Part shown: piece after piece, positions 21,917 through 32,635 of the stretch
How the letters are laid out: every line of letters begins with the position of its first letter
Numbering within the stretch: position 1 is the first letter of the stretch
NCBI GenBank assembly: GCA_023935145.1
Contig: CM043700.1
Location: forward strand, 39,412,620-39,476,619
Origin: Bretschneidera sinensis
Lineage: Eukaryota > Streptophyta > Magnoliopsida > Brassicales > Akaniaceae
Direction of reading: 5' to 3'
DNA length: 64,000 nt
The notes under the pieces: generated by a model
What the model saw: the letters and a program-made list of their open reading frames with translations, nothing else
Databases searched by the model: none
What the model was told of the DNA's origin: nothing
Made by a program: the position numbers and the translations under genes

Positions 21917-22930
21917 CTCAAGATTTTGGGTGCTTTTTATTGCAAAGTATGATTAGTTTATGACTAATAGGTCTACAAGTTCTATGTTTTATACCCTAAC
22001 ATTATCCATTTATAAATTAATTTATAGGCTGCAATTACATACATGTGTCTCAACAAATCTCTCATTTTTAGAGCATATATGTTAGTAAATCTTAGCCTAA
22101 TAAAGAATTGTGCTTTTAGGGGTTACCAGCATTGCAAATCACACAGAAGGAAGAGAAATTATTTGTGCATAAAACGTAATACCTTGTAAATTTGTAGTAA
22201 AAAAAACAAATATTTTCAAGACCAATTAATGATTACTAAGTAAGAAGCATTTGATACACATTCTTTTTTTAAGTTTTCATTATCCACATGCAATTTATAC
22301 TTATCAAGAGTATATATTTAATTTATTTTATTGTTTTGTCTTAAAGAAAAGAATTAAAGTTGGTAGATAGTTCAATGGAAAGTAAAATTTAGTCGATCAG
22401 CTAAAATGTTAGTATAAAGAAAATTAGGAACAACACAACATTAATTCATAGATAGTGATTAAAAATATCGTTCGTATGCTATTATTTCAATTTCCCGAGT
22501 GGTCGAAGGATTTAAAGGATTGAAATCGAAAACATGCATGTTAAAAGCACCTATAATGGTATTCAATTATCATAAACATAATTTCTATTAAAAAAAACTG
22601 AATAAGAAATGGTTTTTAGATAAAGGTATTGCTTTTTTTGCCTTAAACTTTGGCATAATTCTAAGTTTCAATCTCCTTGTAAAGTTCCAATGAAAAAAAA
22701 AATGTAAAAACTAAATGGTATTCAAGGTCAGCATAAAAAACATGACAAAAAACTTAAAAATCGAATATATTGCATCAAACAATAAGACTAAAATGTACAT
22801 GACACAAATTAAAGATTTAGTCTTTTTGACGTGTTGATTAAGAGGGATTTAGATCATCTCAGTTTGAGAATTGAAATTGAGTCAAGTTTACAGTAAGATT
22901 GAATGTTATATTATCCAAATCTAAATTTAT
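21917..22930. other. SPH upstream module without an SPH gene
   Basis: From AAGATTTTGGGTGCTTTTTATTGC onward this matches the DNA upstream of each SPH gene (24099, 28068, 58378, 61699), including the TTTTATACCC TATA element (minus sense). The coding sequence that should precede it is gone; alpha-galactosidase exon 4 and 170 bases of intron stand there instead. From about 22400 it continues into the distal module shared with 28560, 58870 and 62180. Confidence 0.65.
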
Positions 22931-23292
22931 GATAACATTTAACTCTCTGAACTATTAATTTGGTACAAATGGTACTTGAACTATAAATTAGTAGCAATCA
23001 CCTCCTTAAATCTATTTTCTTGATAAAAACTTAACCAAGTGAAGAACTTAAAAGAGAATTTCACTAGTTGAATGGTTTGTTTATATTCAATTTTTGGAGC
23101 AAACATTCAACATATAGAAATAATCAAATGGAAGAATCCCCACTTGTTGCATTTTCGTTAATTTTTTGCCAAAAAATATATTTAAAGAGTTTATTGCTAC
23201 ATATTAGTTCAATGTTCAAGGACTTCGTATGCCAAATTAATAGTTCAAAGAGTTAAATATTCATAATTCAAGTAAATGTGCTACAATAAATC
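22931..23292. repeat. Foldback element 1
   Basis: Left arm (AACATTTAACTCTCTGAACTATTAATTTGG) and right arm (CAAATTAATAGTTCAAAGAGTTAAAT) are imperfect inverted repeats of about 90 bases. The outer left arm is truncated compared with the other copies. It ends at GCTACAATAAATCCTC, about 360 bases from the 3' end of SPH1. Confidence 0.75.
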
Positions 23293-23595
23293 CTCAATTA
23301 TTTGACATTAAATTTTAAATAAATCACTTTTGGATTTTTAGTCTTTTGTGTATTCAAATAGTATATACGCCACATATTGAGGAAATGTGTTATTCTTTAG
23401 AAGAAACAATATCACAATGAAAAATAAATAAATTAAACATCTTTTTAGATGATTCAAGAAAATAAAAAAAAAGTAAGAACATAATGTAAAGCTATATGTA
23501 ACATTTGAACTCGAGGGCCTTATTTGACGTACCTTTTATTAACTCACAAGGATGATGAGTTACATATTTCTTATTAATTTATTAAAGGAAATATT

Positions 23596-23602
<7 letters not shown>

Positions 23603-23632
<30 letters not shown>
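23603..23632. repeat. (AT)n microsatellite beside SPH1
   Basis: About 30 bases of alternating TA, 25 bases from the SPH1 stop codon. The corresponding spot beside SPH2 (27592-27605) and SPH4 (48436-48470) also carries AT runs of different length. Confidence 0.9.
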
Positions 23633-23654
23633 TAAATTGTGATGCTTAAATCCA

Positions 23655-24098
23655 TTATTGAGTCCAATTATAATGCTTATAAAAATTGTTACGAGTATTA
23701 TCTCTCAAGTATAAACCATCTTCTCTTGCAGACCAACTACAATTTCCACCATTGCACCAATGAAGAAAAGCAAGATCGCCGTTATCCCAAAATACATCGT
23801 AAACACCACCATGATTCTGAGGGCTCCAATTGAAACTACAAAAGAAAAGCGTTGTTTGCCAAAAATTTTCTTTGAAACTGAAGTTGTACTCATTGTTGAT
23901 CTTCACTGTCTTATCACCCAGATCGTCGTTTTTTGATTTGCAATTGACCCTGAGTTCATTGTTGTTGTTTAAGTTATTGATAATACGCACAGTGTATGAA
24001 TTAAAAAGAAGCACAGGATACGTTTCAGCAGGACAAAATTGACTCATGGCAAATGCCAGTGCAAGTAAGAAAACTAAGTAAACTTTTAAATCTTTCAT
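23655..24098 (-). CDS. SPH1: secreted S1-like self-incompatibility homologue
   Basis: An intact intronless 147-residue protein. Residues 1 to about 26 form a signal peptide (MKDLKVYLVFLLALAFAMSQ). The mature part carries the family hallmarks: VRIINNLNNNNELRVNCKSK, DDLGDKTVKINNEYNFSFKENF, then TTLFFCSFNW, the GGVYDVFW strand and LHWCNGGNCSWSAREDGLYL. Four Cys of the mature domain (in NCKSK, FFCSF, HWCNGGNC) fit two disulfides. The S1 family is named for the pistil determinants of poppy self-incompatibility; most members are SPH proteins of unknown role, often expressed in reproductive tissue. This is the only undamaged member here; no partner gene is visible. Confidence 0.92.
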   Translation of the reverse strand: MKDLKVYLVFLLALAFAMSQFCPAETYPVLLFNSYTVRIINNLNNNNELRVNCKSKNDDLGDKTVKINNEYNFSFKENFWQTTLFFCSFNWSPQNHGGVYDVFWDNGDLAFLHWCNGGNCSWSAREDGLYLRDNTRNNFYKHYNWTQ

Positions 24099-24423
24099 GA
24101 TTTTGGGTGCTTTTTGTTGCGAAGTATGAGTGGTTTGTGACTATTAGGTCTACAAGTTCTATGTTTTATACCCTAATAATATCCGTTTATAAATTAATTG
24201 ATAGGCTGCAAAATCTCTCATTTTAGAGCACATATGTTAGTAAATCTTAGCCGAATAAAGGATGGTGCTTATAAGGGTAACTACCAGCATTGCAAATCAG
24301 AGATAAGGAAGAGAAATTATTTGTGCATAAAATGTAATACCATATAAATATGTACCCAAAAGAATACAAATATTTTCAAGAACAATTAATGATTACAATG
24401 TAAGAAACATTTGATTACAATGT
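24099..24423. other. SPH1 upstream module
   Basis: Shared with the upstream DNA of the other SPH copies up to AATTAATGATTACAATGTAAG at about 24410. It then stops abruptly at an LTR remnant, so SPH1 has only about 325 bases of the ancestral upstream region. Confidence 0.65.
24164..24170 (-). promoter_or_regulatory. Likely TATA box of SPH1
   Basis: TATAAAA on the minus strand, about 66 bases upstream of the ATG at 24098. The element and its spacing recur upstream of the other SPH copies (about 28133, 58444 and 61765). Confidence 0.6.
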
Positions 24424-24533
24424 AAAATATTATTTTATTCAATAATAAATCTTTCATGCATATATTATTTTATTTTCATGTAATATCTATCAAATTACTT
24501 CTTTACCCTTACTTTAAGAACACGGGTATTACA
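24424..24533 (-). repeat. LTR start remnant (same insertion as 19195)
   Basis: On the minus strand it begins TGTAATACCCGTGTTC at 24533 and covers about the first 110 bases of the family LTR. ATATA follows at 24534-24538. It matches the end of the 18692-19195 remnant and has the same flank, so both derive from one insertion copied by block duplication. Confidence 0.75.
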
Positions 24534-24538
24534 ATATA

Positions 24539-25543
24539 ATTCTTTTTTTTCTTGATAATTTGATATCTGGTCTCTTTTTTGAAATGCACAAAAATATTTG
24601 TTGGGATTTTGGCTCAAATCTCTACAAACAGGTCTAATTGGTTTGGGAAAGAGTCATGTTCCCACGGATCCGGTTCCGTGGGAGTTACCACGAAATCGAG
24701 AAACTTTACTAGTAATCATGAGACTACAATAACAATTGAATATTTAAATATTTTATTTTTTATTCACTTACTACTGTAGTTCCCTATAATTACCAATAGT
24801 TTCCCCATTCGATTCTTTTTTGTATTAAGAATATAACAAGGTTTCTATGTTGTTTCGGTTCTTCTCCTAGTAGTATTAGGAAAATCCACTATATATAAAG
24901 GGAGTTCGATAAATCGAAGGGGTTTACTACTAGAGCTAGGTTAAGAGCTTTAAGTGTATTGAGGTTTTGGATTGTCAAGTAAAAAGAGCACTTACAACTA
25001 CAACTAGGTTGAAAGTTTTGTTTGTGTTGAAGCTTTTGGGTTGTGTAATAATGAGAGTTGACCAACTTTGCTCTTCCTAAAGTTGTAATTGAAAATTAAT
25101 AAACCAGTGAGGTTTGTTGGTAGACTTTGCTCTTCCTAAAGTCTCCAAAACTCATCACGGAAGCGAAAACCATTGCCAATCTGTTCACAAAATCCATATA
25201 AAGAAACATACATAATGTTATATTTTAATTTACATTATCGTGCGTGAGCAAGACAACAAATTATAAATATAACCATACCTAAATTCAATTAGAATTCAAA
25301 AACTGGCTTTGGTGTTTATGTGTTGTCGTTCTCCAGATGAGCCGTTGAACAAAATTCAAACAATGTACTATAAATATAGTATTAATTTAATTGAGCAGCA
25401 CTGCTGCTATATATAGTGCTGCATAAATCTTCAAAATTCGAGCAAATTAGGCACCACCAGCTAGCTCTTCTCCTACCTAATTTTAACTTATAATTTCCTC
25501 TTTTAATTAGCTGAGCAGCTGCTTAAATTTTGATCTTTTATGT
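24539..25543 (+). other. Upstream region of alpha-galactosidase fragment 2
   Basis: Duplicate of 19201-20506 with a few deletions. It carries the TATATATAG box at 25408-25416 and the same palindrome-like AGCAGCACTGCTGCT before it. No gene of its own. Confidence 0.6.
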
Positions 25544-25728
25544 ATGGCTGATTCATCTCGGAGATGGTTTCGGCTGGATTTTGCAGTAATTAGTGTTACG
25601 TTGTTATGTATGTTGTTGGTCTCAAATGCAGGGGCTGTTGCTGTTGCTCGCCAAATAATGGACTCAACAAGAGACCAGAGTCAGAGGAGTCTTTTTTCGA
25701 ATGGACTCGGTCTAACTCCACCTATGGG
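25544..25728 (+). pseudogene. Alpha-galactosidase (GH27) gene fragment 2, exon 1 only
   Basis: Exon 1 is intact: ATG at 25544, a signal-anchor-like N-terminus (FAVISVTLLCMLLVSNAGAV), then SLFSNGLGLTPPMG, ending in ATGGG with a GT donor at 25729. Compared with fragment 1 it keeps the start codon and splice donor. The intron with the CTCGAG-rich repeat follows, but where exon 2 should begin (about 26355, after TTTTTCACAG) the sequence changes to an SPH-unit spacer and no further exon is seen. If transcribed, it would give a short secreted peptide with an intron-derived tail. I call it a gene fragment. Confidence 0.8.
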
Positions 25729-25749
25729 GTATAATCCACTCATATATAC

Positions 25750-26205
25750 AGGTGGACTTGAGTCGAGTTAAATTTGAATACTAATCTATTTGATCTCGGA
25801 TACGAATTCGAATCAAACTTAAAATTGGGACTTGAGCTTCAGTTTGATTAAAATTTACAAGACTCGAGTTCGATTCAGATTGAGTTTGATACAGCGATAC
25901 AGCCTTGATAATTAACAAGTTCATCCGAGCCCGAACTCTCCAACTCATGAGCTTTAAAAAGCTTTTGTGAGTCTAATGAACTTGAATGAGCATGTAATAA
26001 TTTTTTTTTATAATTTTAATAAATAAAAACATATAAATATATATTAAAAAATACTTTTTTAAAAAAAAACTTATTTTAATCGAACAGGTTCAGGAGCCGA
26101 ACAGTTTGATTTTTGGGCTTGACTTGATAAGGTAAACGAGTCTATTTAACTTGAGCTCGACGAGCTGAGTTTTAACCAAACTTGAGTTCGAATAACTCGA
26201 AAAAA
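25750..26205. repeat. CTCGAG-rich dispersed repeat in intron 1, copy 2
   Basis: Homologous to 20712-21230, with GGTGGACTTGAGTCGAGTT at the left and TTGAGTTCGAATAACTCG at the right. Differences are scattered substitutions and small indels. Confidence 0.5.
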
Positions 26206-26359
26206 GCTTAATCATGTCTAATATTTTTTACAAATTAATTTTCTTCATAAATTGTTTTTCCAAAACTGTTTGACTTAACTTTTGTTTATAAAAAATAAAA
26301 TAAAATATTTCATAAACTCTTCCAAATGATAACTAATTTTGACTCTTTTTCACAGGAAA

Positions 26360-26888
26360 TTTCTTTTTTTTTTTTAAGAGATAAATTGGGTTTGTAATGA
26401 TTTCAACAACTCTATTTGGGACTTATATACGAGGGCAACATGGTATTTTCATTTTTTCCGTCAAGAGTTAATAGATACCGTTTGGTCAAACATGGTCAAG
26501 AGAGGTTTATGTCATTTCCCAAACAATAGGAAGGTAAGTGAAAATCGGACCAAAACACATGATGGTTAATGTAATTTTCCCTAAACATTAATACTGTTGA
26601 AGGGCTTATAAGACCAGTTTTTATAACCTAAGGGAGCATATGATAAGAAAATCATGTACATGAATCAGTTGATGCGCCATGTCTTAAGAGATTTTTGAAA
26701 ATACATACATGTTGAACCCAAAACATTTATTGCATAATCATCATTTTCACCCAAATTATTGACCCATTTAACAAAATTTCTTTACTTACCTTTTCTCTAA
26801 GGATGTTTTTGGTAATCTAAATAAAGATTCAACGATATGATTGTAACTATTAACATAATACATAAGTATGAATGAGCCTACTCGATTG
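26360..26888. other. SPH-unit spacer block, copy in unit 2
   Basis: Contains AAATTGGGTTTGTAATGATTTC and GAGGGCAACATGGTATTTTC, shared with 28940-29430 and 61020-61216 and, in part, 47514-47725. No coding potential is seen. It defines the left part of the repeated SPH unit. Confidence 0.6.
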
Positions 26889-27293
26889 GGTTTATGGCAT
26901 GACAGATCATTGAACTATATACCCATAACATTTAACTCTCAGAAATATTAATTTGGCACAAGGGGTACTTGAACTATGAATTAGTAACAATCATCTCCTT
27001 AAATCTATTTTCTGGCGAGAGACTTAACCAAGTGAGGAACTTAAAGGAGAATCTCACTAGTTCAATGGTTTGTCTATGTCCAATTTTTAGAGCAAACATT
27101 CATCATGTAGTAATAATCAAATGGAAGAATCCCCATTTGTTGTATCTTCGTTATGTTTTTTGCCGAAAAATATATTTAAAAATTGTTTGCTACAAACTAA
27201 TTCATAGTTCAAGGACCTTGTGTGTCAAATTAATAGTTCAGAGAGTTAAATGTTTTAGGTTCATAATTCAAGTATATATGCTGCAATAAATCC
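26889..27293. repeat. Foldback element 2
   Basis: Arms of about 110 bases, from GGTTTATGGCATGACAGATC to GAACTATGAATTAGTAAC on the left and their imperfect reverse complement ending GCTGCAATAAATCC on the right. The loop is about 180 bases. There is no open frame for a transposase. Confidence 0.8.
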
Positions 27294-27627
27294 TAAATTA
27301 TTTGACATTAAATTGTAAAGAAATAATTTTCGGATTTTTAGTCTTTTGTGTATTCGAATAGTATATACGCCACATATTGAGGAAATGTGTTATTTTCTAG
27401 AAGAAATAATATCACAATGAAAAATAAATAAATTAAAAATCTTTTAGATGATTCAAGAAAATAAAAAAGCATGAACATAATGAAAAGCAAGATGTAACAT
27501 TTGAACTTGAGGGTGTTATTTGACATACCTTTTATTAACACACAAGGATGATGCGTTACATATTTCTCATTAATTTCCTAAAGGCAATATTATATATATA
27601 TATATACATGTGTGATGCCTAAAGCCA

Positions 27628-28067
27628 TTATTGAGTCCAATTATATTGCTTATAAAAATTGTTACGAGTATCATCCCTCGAGTATAAACCATCTTCTCTT
27701 ACGGACCAAATGCAATTTCCACCATCGCACCAATCAAGAAAAGGGTCATAGTCTTTGTCCCAAAAAACATCATAAATGCCACCATGATTCTGAGAGCTCA
27801 AATTGAAGCTGCAAAAGAAAAGCGTTGTTTTCCAAAAATTTTATTTGAAATTGAAGTTGTACTCATTATTGATCGCCACTGTCTTATCACCCAGATCGTC
27901 GTTTTTTGTTTTGCAATGGACCCTGAGTTCATTGTTGTTGTAAGTTATTGATAATATGCAGTGACTGAATCAAAAACAAGTACATGATACGTTTCAGCAT
28001 GACATAAATGACTCACGGCAAATGCCACTGTAAGTAAGAAAACTAAGTAAACTTTTAAATCTCTCAT
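27628..28067 (-). pseudogene. SPH2 pseudogene
   Basis: ATG at 28067 opens MRDLKVYLVFLLTVAFAVSH. A small deletion near 27965 (in GATTCAGTCACTGCATATT) shifts the frame just before the conserved IINN motif, and a TAA replaces the Glu codon in FSFKENF (about 27843). The remaining S1 features can be read across frames: CKTKNDDLGDKT, FFCSFN, GGIYDVFW, DWCDGGNCIWS, and the ancestral stop at 27628. Relative to SPH1 it has WD-like changes at the HWC motif (DWC). Not functional. Confidence 0.88.
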
Positions 28068-28894
28068 GATTTTGGGTGCTTTTTGTTGCGAAGTATGATT
28101 AGTTTGTGACTATTAGGTCTACAAGTTCTATGTTTTATACCCTAATAATATCCATTTATAAATTAGTTGATAGGCTGCAATTACTGACATATATGTCAAC
28201 AAATCTCTCATTTTAGAGCATATATATTAGTAAATCTTAGCCTAATAAAGGATGGTGCTTATAAGGGTAACTACCAGCATTGCAAATCACACAGAAGGAA
28301 GAGAAATTATTTGTGCATAAAATGTATTACCATATAAATGTGTACCCAATAGAATACAAATATTTTCAAGAGCAATTAATGATTACAAAGTAAGAAGCAT
28401 TTGATACACATTCTTTTTTTATGTTTTCATTATCCACGTGCAACTTATACTTATCAAGAGTATCCATTTATTTTATTTTATTTTATTTACCTTGAAGAAA
28501 AGAATTATAGTTGGTAGATATTTCAATGGAAAGTAAAATTTAGTCACTCAGCTAAAATGTTAGTATAAAGAAAATTAGGAACAGTACAACATTAATTCAT
28601 TGATAATAATTAAAAATATTGTTCGTATGCTATTTTTTCAATATCCTGAATGGTTGAAGGATTTAAAGGATTGAAATAAAAAAAAAACACATATTAAATG
28701 CACCTATAATGGTATTTAATTATCAAAAACATAATTTCTAGAAAAAAACTGAATAAAAAACGGTTTTCAGATAAATATCCTCCCTTTTTTCCTTAAACTT
28801 TGGCACAATTCAAAGTTTTGATGCAAAATAAAAATAAGAAATTAACACCAAATCTTAAAAAAGTATTGTTGTCATCATATTATTAACAGAAAAA
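28068..28894. other. SPH2 upstream module
   Basis: Homologous to the upstream DNA of the other SPH copies, with the TTTTATACCC TATA element at about 28133. It ends in AAATTAACACCAAATCTTAAAA, shared with 60915. No gene. Confidence 0.6.
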
Positions 28895-29430
28895 AAAAAG
28901 TAACACTTGATTTCTTTGTTGGGTTGCTTCTTTTTTTGGAAAGATAAATTGGGTTTGTAATGATTTCCGCAACTCTATTTGGGAATTATATACGAGGGCA
29001 ACATGGTATTTTCATTTTTTCCGTCAAGAATTAATAGATACTGTTTGGTCAAACATGGTTAAGGAAGGTTTATGTCATTTCCCAAACAATAGGAAGGTAA
29101 GTGAAAAACAGACCAAACATGATGGTTAATGCAATTTTCCCTAAACATTATTACTGTTGAAGGGCTTATAAGACCAGTTTTTATAACCTAAGGGAGCATA
29201 TGTTAAGAAAATCATGTACATGAATCAGTTGATGAGCCATGTCTTAAGAGATTTTTGAAAATGCATACTTATTGAACCCAAAACATTTATCGAATAATCG
29301 TCATTTTCGCAAAAAATATTGACCCATTTAACAAAATTACTTTACTTACCTTTTCTCTAAGGATGTTTTTGGTAATCTAAATAAAGATTCAACGATAGGA
29401 TTGTAACTATTAAGAGCCTACTCGATTATT
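28895..29430. other. SPH-unit spacer block, copy in unit 3
   Basis: Close duplicate of 26360-26888 (GAGGGCAACATGGTATTTTC at about 28997). No gene. Confidence 0.6.
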
Positions 29431-29838
29431 GGGTTTATTTCATGACAGATCCTTGAATTATGTTCCCCTAACATTTAACTCTCTGAACTATTAATTTGGC
29501 ACAAGGGGTACTTGAACTATGAATTAGTAGCAATCATATCCTTAAATCTATTTTCTGGTGAGAAACTTAACTAAGTGAGGAACTTAAAGGAGAATTTCAC
29601 TAGTTCAATGGTTTGCCTGTGTCCAATATTTGGAGCAAACATTTAGCATATAGTAATAATCAAATGGAAGAATCCCCTCTTGTTGTGTTTTCGTTAAGTT
29701 TCTTACCGAAAAATATATTTAAAGAGTTGATTGCTACATACTAATTCATAGTTCAAGGACCTCGTATGCAAAATTAATAGTTCAGAGAGTTAAATGTTAT
29801 AGGTTCCTAATTCAAGTATATGTGCTGCAATAAATCCT
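29431..29838. repeat. Foldback element 3
   Basis: Same structure as foldback 2: left arm from GGGTTTATTTCATGACAGATC, right arm ending GCTGCAATAAATCCTC. It lies about 330 bases from the SPH3 remnant. Confidence 0.8.
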
Positions 29839-30170
29839 CAATTATATGAACTTAAATTGTAAAGAATTAACTTTTGGATTTTTAGTCTTTTGTGTATTCA
29901 AATAGTATATACGCCACATATTGAGGAAATATATTATTTTATAGAAGAAACAATATCACAATGAAAAATAAATAAATTAAACATCTTTTAGATGATTCGA
30001 TAAAATAAATAAAACAAGAACATAATGTAAAGCAAGACGTAACATTTGAACTCAATGGCATTATTTGACATACCTTTTATTAACACTCAAGGATGATGAG
30101 TTACATATTTCTCATTAATTTCCTAAAGCAAATATTTTATAAAAATATATAATTGTGATGCTTAAAGTCA

Positions 30171-30255
30171 TTATTGAGTCTAATTGTAATGCTTATAAAA
30201 ATTGTTACGAGTATTATCCCTCAAGTATAAACCATCTTCTCTTGCGGACCAAACA
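30171..30255 (-). pseudogene. SPH3 remnant (3' end only)
   Basis: Only the last about 85 bases of an SPH coding region remain, from the ancestral stop at 30171 through the SARED/LYLRD segment to GGTCCGC. Homology then jumps directly to ACAACATTAATTCATTGG, a site about 500 bases upstream of a normal SPH start. A single deletion removed most of the gene and its promoter. Confidence 0.8.
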
Positions 30256-31689
30256 CAACATTAATTCATTGGTAGTGATTAAAAATTTCGTTCGTATGCT
30301 ATTATTTCAATGTCCCGAGTGGTTGAAGGATTTAATGGATTGAAATAAAAAAATGCATATTAAATGCACCTATAATGGTATTTAATTATCAGAAACATAA
30401 TTTCTAGAAAAAACTGAATAAGAAATGATTTTCAGATAAAGATCCTCCTTTTTTGCCTTGAACTTTGGCACAATTCAAAGTTTTGATCCCCTCAAAAAGG
30501 TCTCATGAAAAAAAAAACGAAAGGGCAAAAATCTTAAAAACTACATGGTATTCAGGTTCAGCATCAACAACATGCCAACAAACTATAAAATCAAATATAT
30601 TGCATCAAACAATAAGCCCAAAATCTACGTGATGTAAATTAAAGATTTTGTCTTTTTGGTCTGTTGCTTAAGAAGGATTTAGATCCCATTTAAGAATTGA
30701 AATTGAGTCAAGTTTACATTGAGATTGAATGTCACATTATCAAATAAAAAGAATCTGAATCTAAATTTATCATGATGACATTCAATTTCACCATGAACTT
30801 GACATTGATAACAATTCGGAAAAGATTCAAATCCAGTTAAGAGGATACTTTTCGCCCATTGTGGGCATGCGTTCGAGTAGTTGTAGGGTTTGAGCACCAT
30901 CTTTAGAATAAGATGGTTTTCTATATATAATTCTTTCTTTTTTCTTGATAACTTGATATTTGGTTTTTTTTTTTAATGCAAAAAATATATGATAAAAAAC
31001 ACACAAAAATTATATTTATTATAGAAGAATAACTTCATCAATAAAATGGTTTTGTGAAGAAAATGGGAGAAGATTCTAGCCAAAAAAGGCTGATATGGTG
31101 TTTTTGATTTCATGTGTTTAATGTCCCTCCCTCTTAATTTTCTGAGTTGAATCCTGTATTTGGACAGAAGAGGAGTAAGTTCCTTTAGATTTGTTTTCTT
31201 AACTTGTAAGTAATACACCTTCTTTCTCCAAGAAAAAAAAAAGGAGAAATGTGAATCATCATAAAATCTCATTCTGCTTCAGTTTAAATAATGGTATGAT
31301 GGCTTTTAAGAAAATTATGGTGTGACGGAATATTGGGCATGTATGCATTTTCAAAAATCTTGTAAGACATTTGCATCATAAATAGAACTATAAACATTAG
31401 GGAAAATTATATTAACCACCTTGAGTTTTGATTCGTTTTTCAATTACCTCCCTATTATTTGGGTAATGACATAAGCATACATTGTCTTATTCGACTTTCA
31501 CATTTTTGGACAGAAACCCCCCTCCATGGAGTTTTCTGTCAGTCAAATTTCCTTTCTTCAATTTCCTGCTTGCCAAACACATCAACTCTCTTAACTAGGC
31601 AAAAATATTCAGTTTGAAACTAAAGACCACACAAACCAAGCAAACAAGATCAACAAGGCCCAAGTAAATTTTGATTCCACGTTCATAAG
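30256..31689. other. Distal SPH-unit block, paralogue of 58915-60430
   Basis: Matches 58915-60430 over most of its length. It includes GATGGTTTTCTATATATAATTCTTTC at 30912-30937, the empty form of the site that carries an LTR at 62901. The end (about 31555-31689) is homologous to the 5' part of the asparagine-tRNA ligase fragment at 60295-60425. It is cut at 31689 by element B. No intact gene. Confidence 0.65.
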
Positions 31690-31739
31690 TGTAATACCCG
31701 TATTCGTAAAGTAATTTAATAAATATTACATGAAGTTAA

Positions 31740-31742
<3 letters not shown>

Positions 31743-31802
<60 letters not shown>
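31743..31802. repeat. (AT)n microsatellite inside LTR
   Basis: About 60 bases of uninterrupted TA dinucleotide. The same LTR position has about 30 bases at 14094-14124 and an interrupted run at 38659-38750. Confidence 0.95.
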
Positions 31803-31805
<3 letters not shown>

Positions 31806-32635
31806 GAAAGAACTAATATTTTATAAAAAAATTCTTAAAAAAAAGGATGTGTGGACAGCATGTAAGGAAAAAGGAAAAAAACACAAGGTCCAGTGTGGGG
31901 AAGGAAAAAGAAGAAAAAGAAAAAAGAAAAGAAAAAAAAGGCATGCAACACCTAGAAGTCCAGGTGTTGCTCAAGGGACACTAATCTTTATTTTAGGAAA
32001 TGGTGGACACTGAGCACCATTTGGAGAAACGGTGCAGCAGTGCTACCGTTAATAAATCGTATAAAATTTTACTTTATTGAATTGTTTTTTTTAGTTTTAC
32101 CAAATCTTATTTCGTTTTCTTCAACTTTAAATACGAACTACTCTATTTCTTTAAACATTTGGGGGCTGAAAATAATACTGAAAGAGTAAAATTTTAAAGG
32201 GGTTTATAGGATAATTTTATAGAGAGTCACGCAAAGCTCTAAGAAAAACATAAGGCAATAATGTGGTTTTTATTTTTGAATTTTAGCATACATAAAATTT
32301 CAGGAATTCAAGGTGAAAATTTTCAAAGGGTGTAAATTATGGAGGAATTGAAGAATAAATTAGAAATTTTAATACAAATATTTTGTCAAGTGTTGACGAT
32401 CAGTAATCGGGGGAAATTGCAAAAAAAAGCAAGAAAAGCAAGGAGGTGATCCACAAGTAGCTTTAAGTGCTACGTGGTGAGTAATCAAGATAAATATGAC
32501 ATATATAGTGATAATATTTGAATAAATTATTGACTTATGATTTAGTGGTAGATAAAAATTGGTTGATAGCTATGATTTGAATAATTGATGTGTAAAGATA
32601 TTTTTTTTTTATGAAAAATAATATTATTGGAATAA

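Noticed and set aside
27612..27806. Plus-strand frames over SPH genes (23639-23833, 27612-27806, 30155-30343, 61426-61638)
   Set aside because: Antisense shadows of the SPH coding sequence; they recur only because the genes are duplicated.
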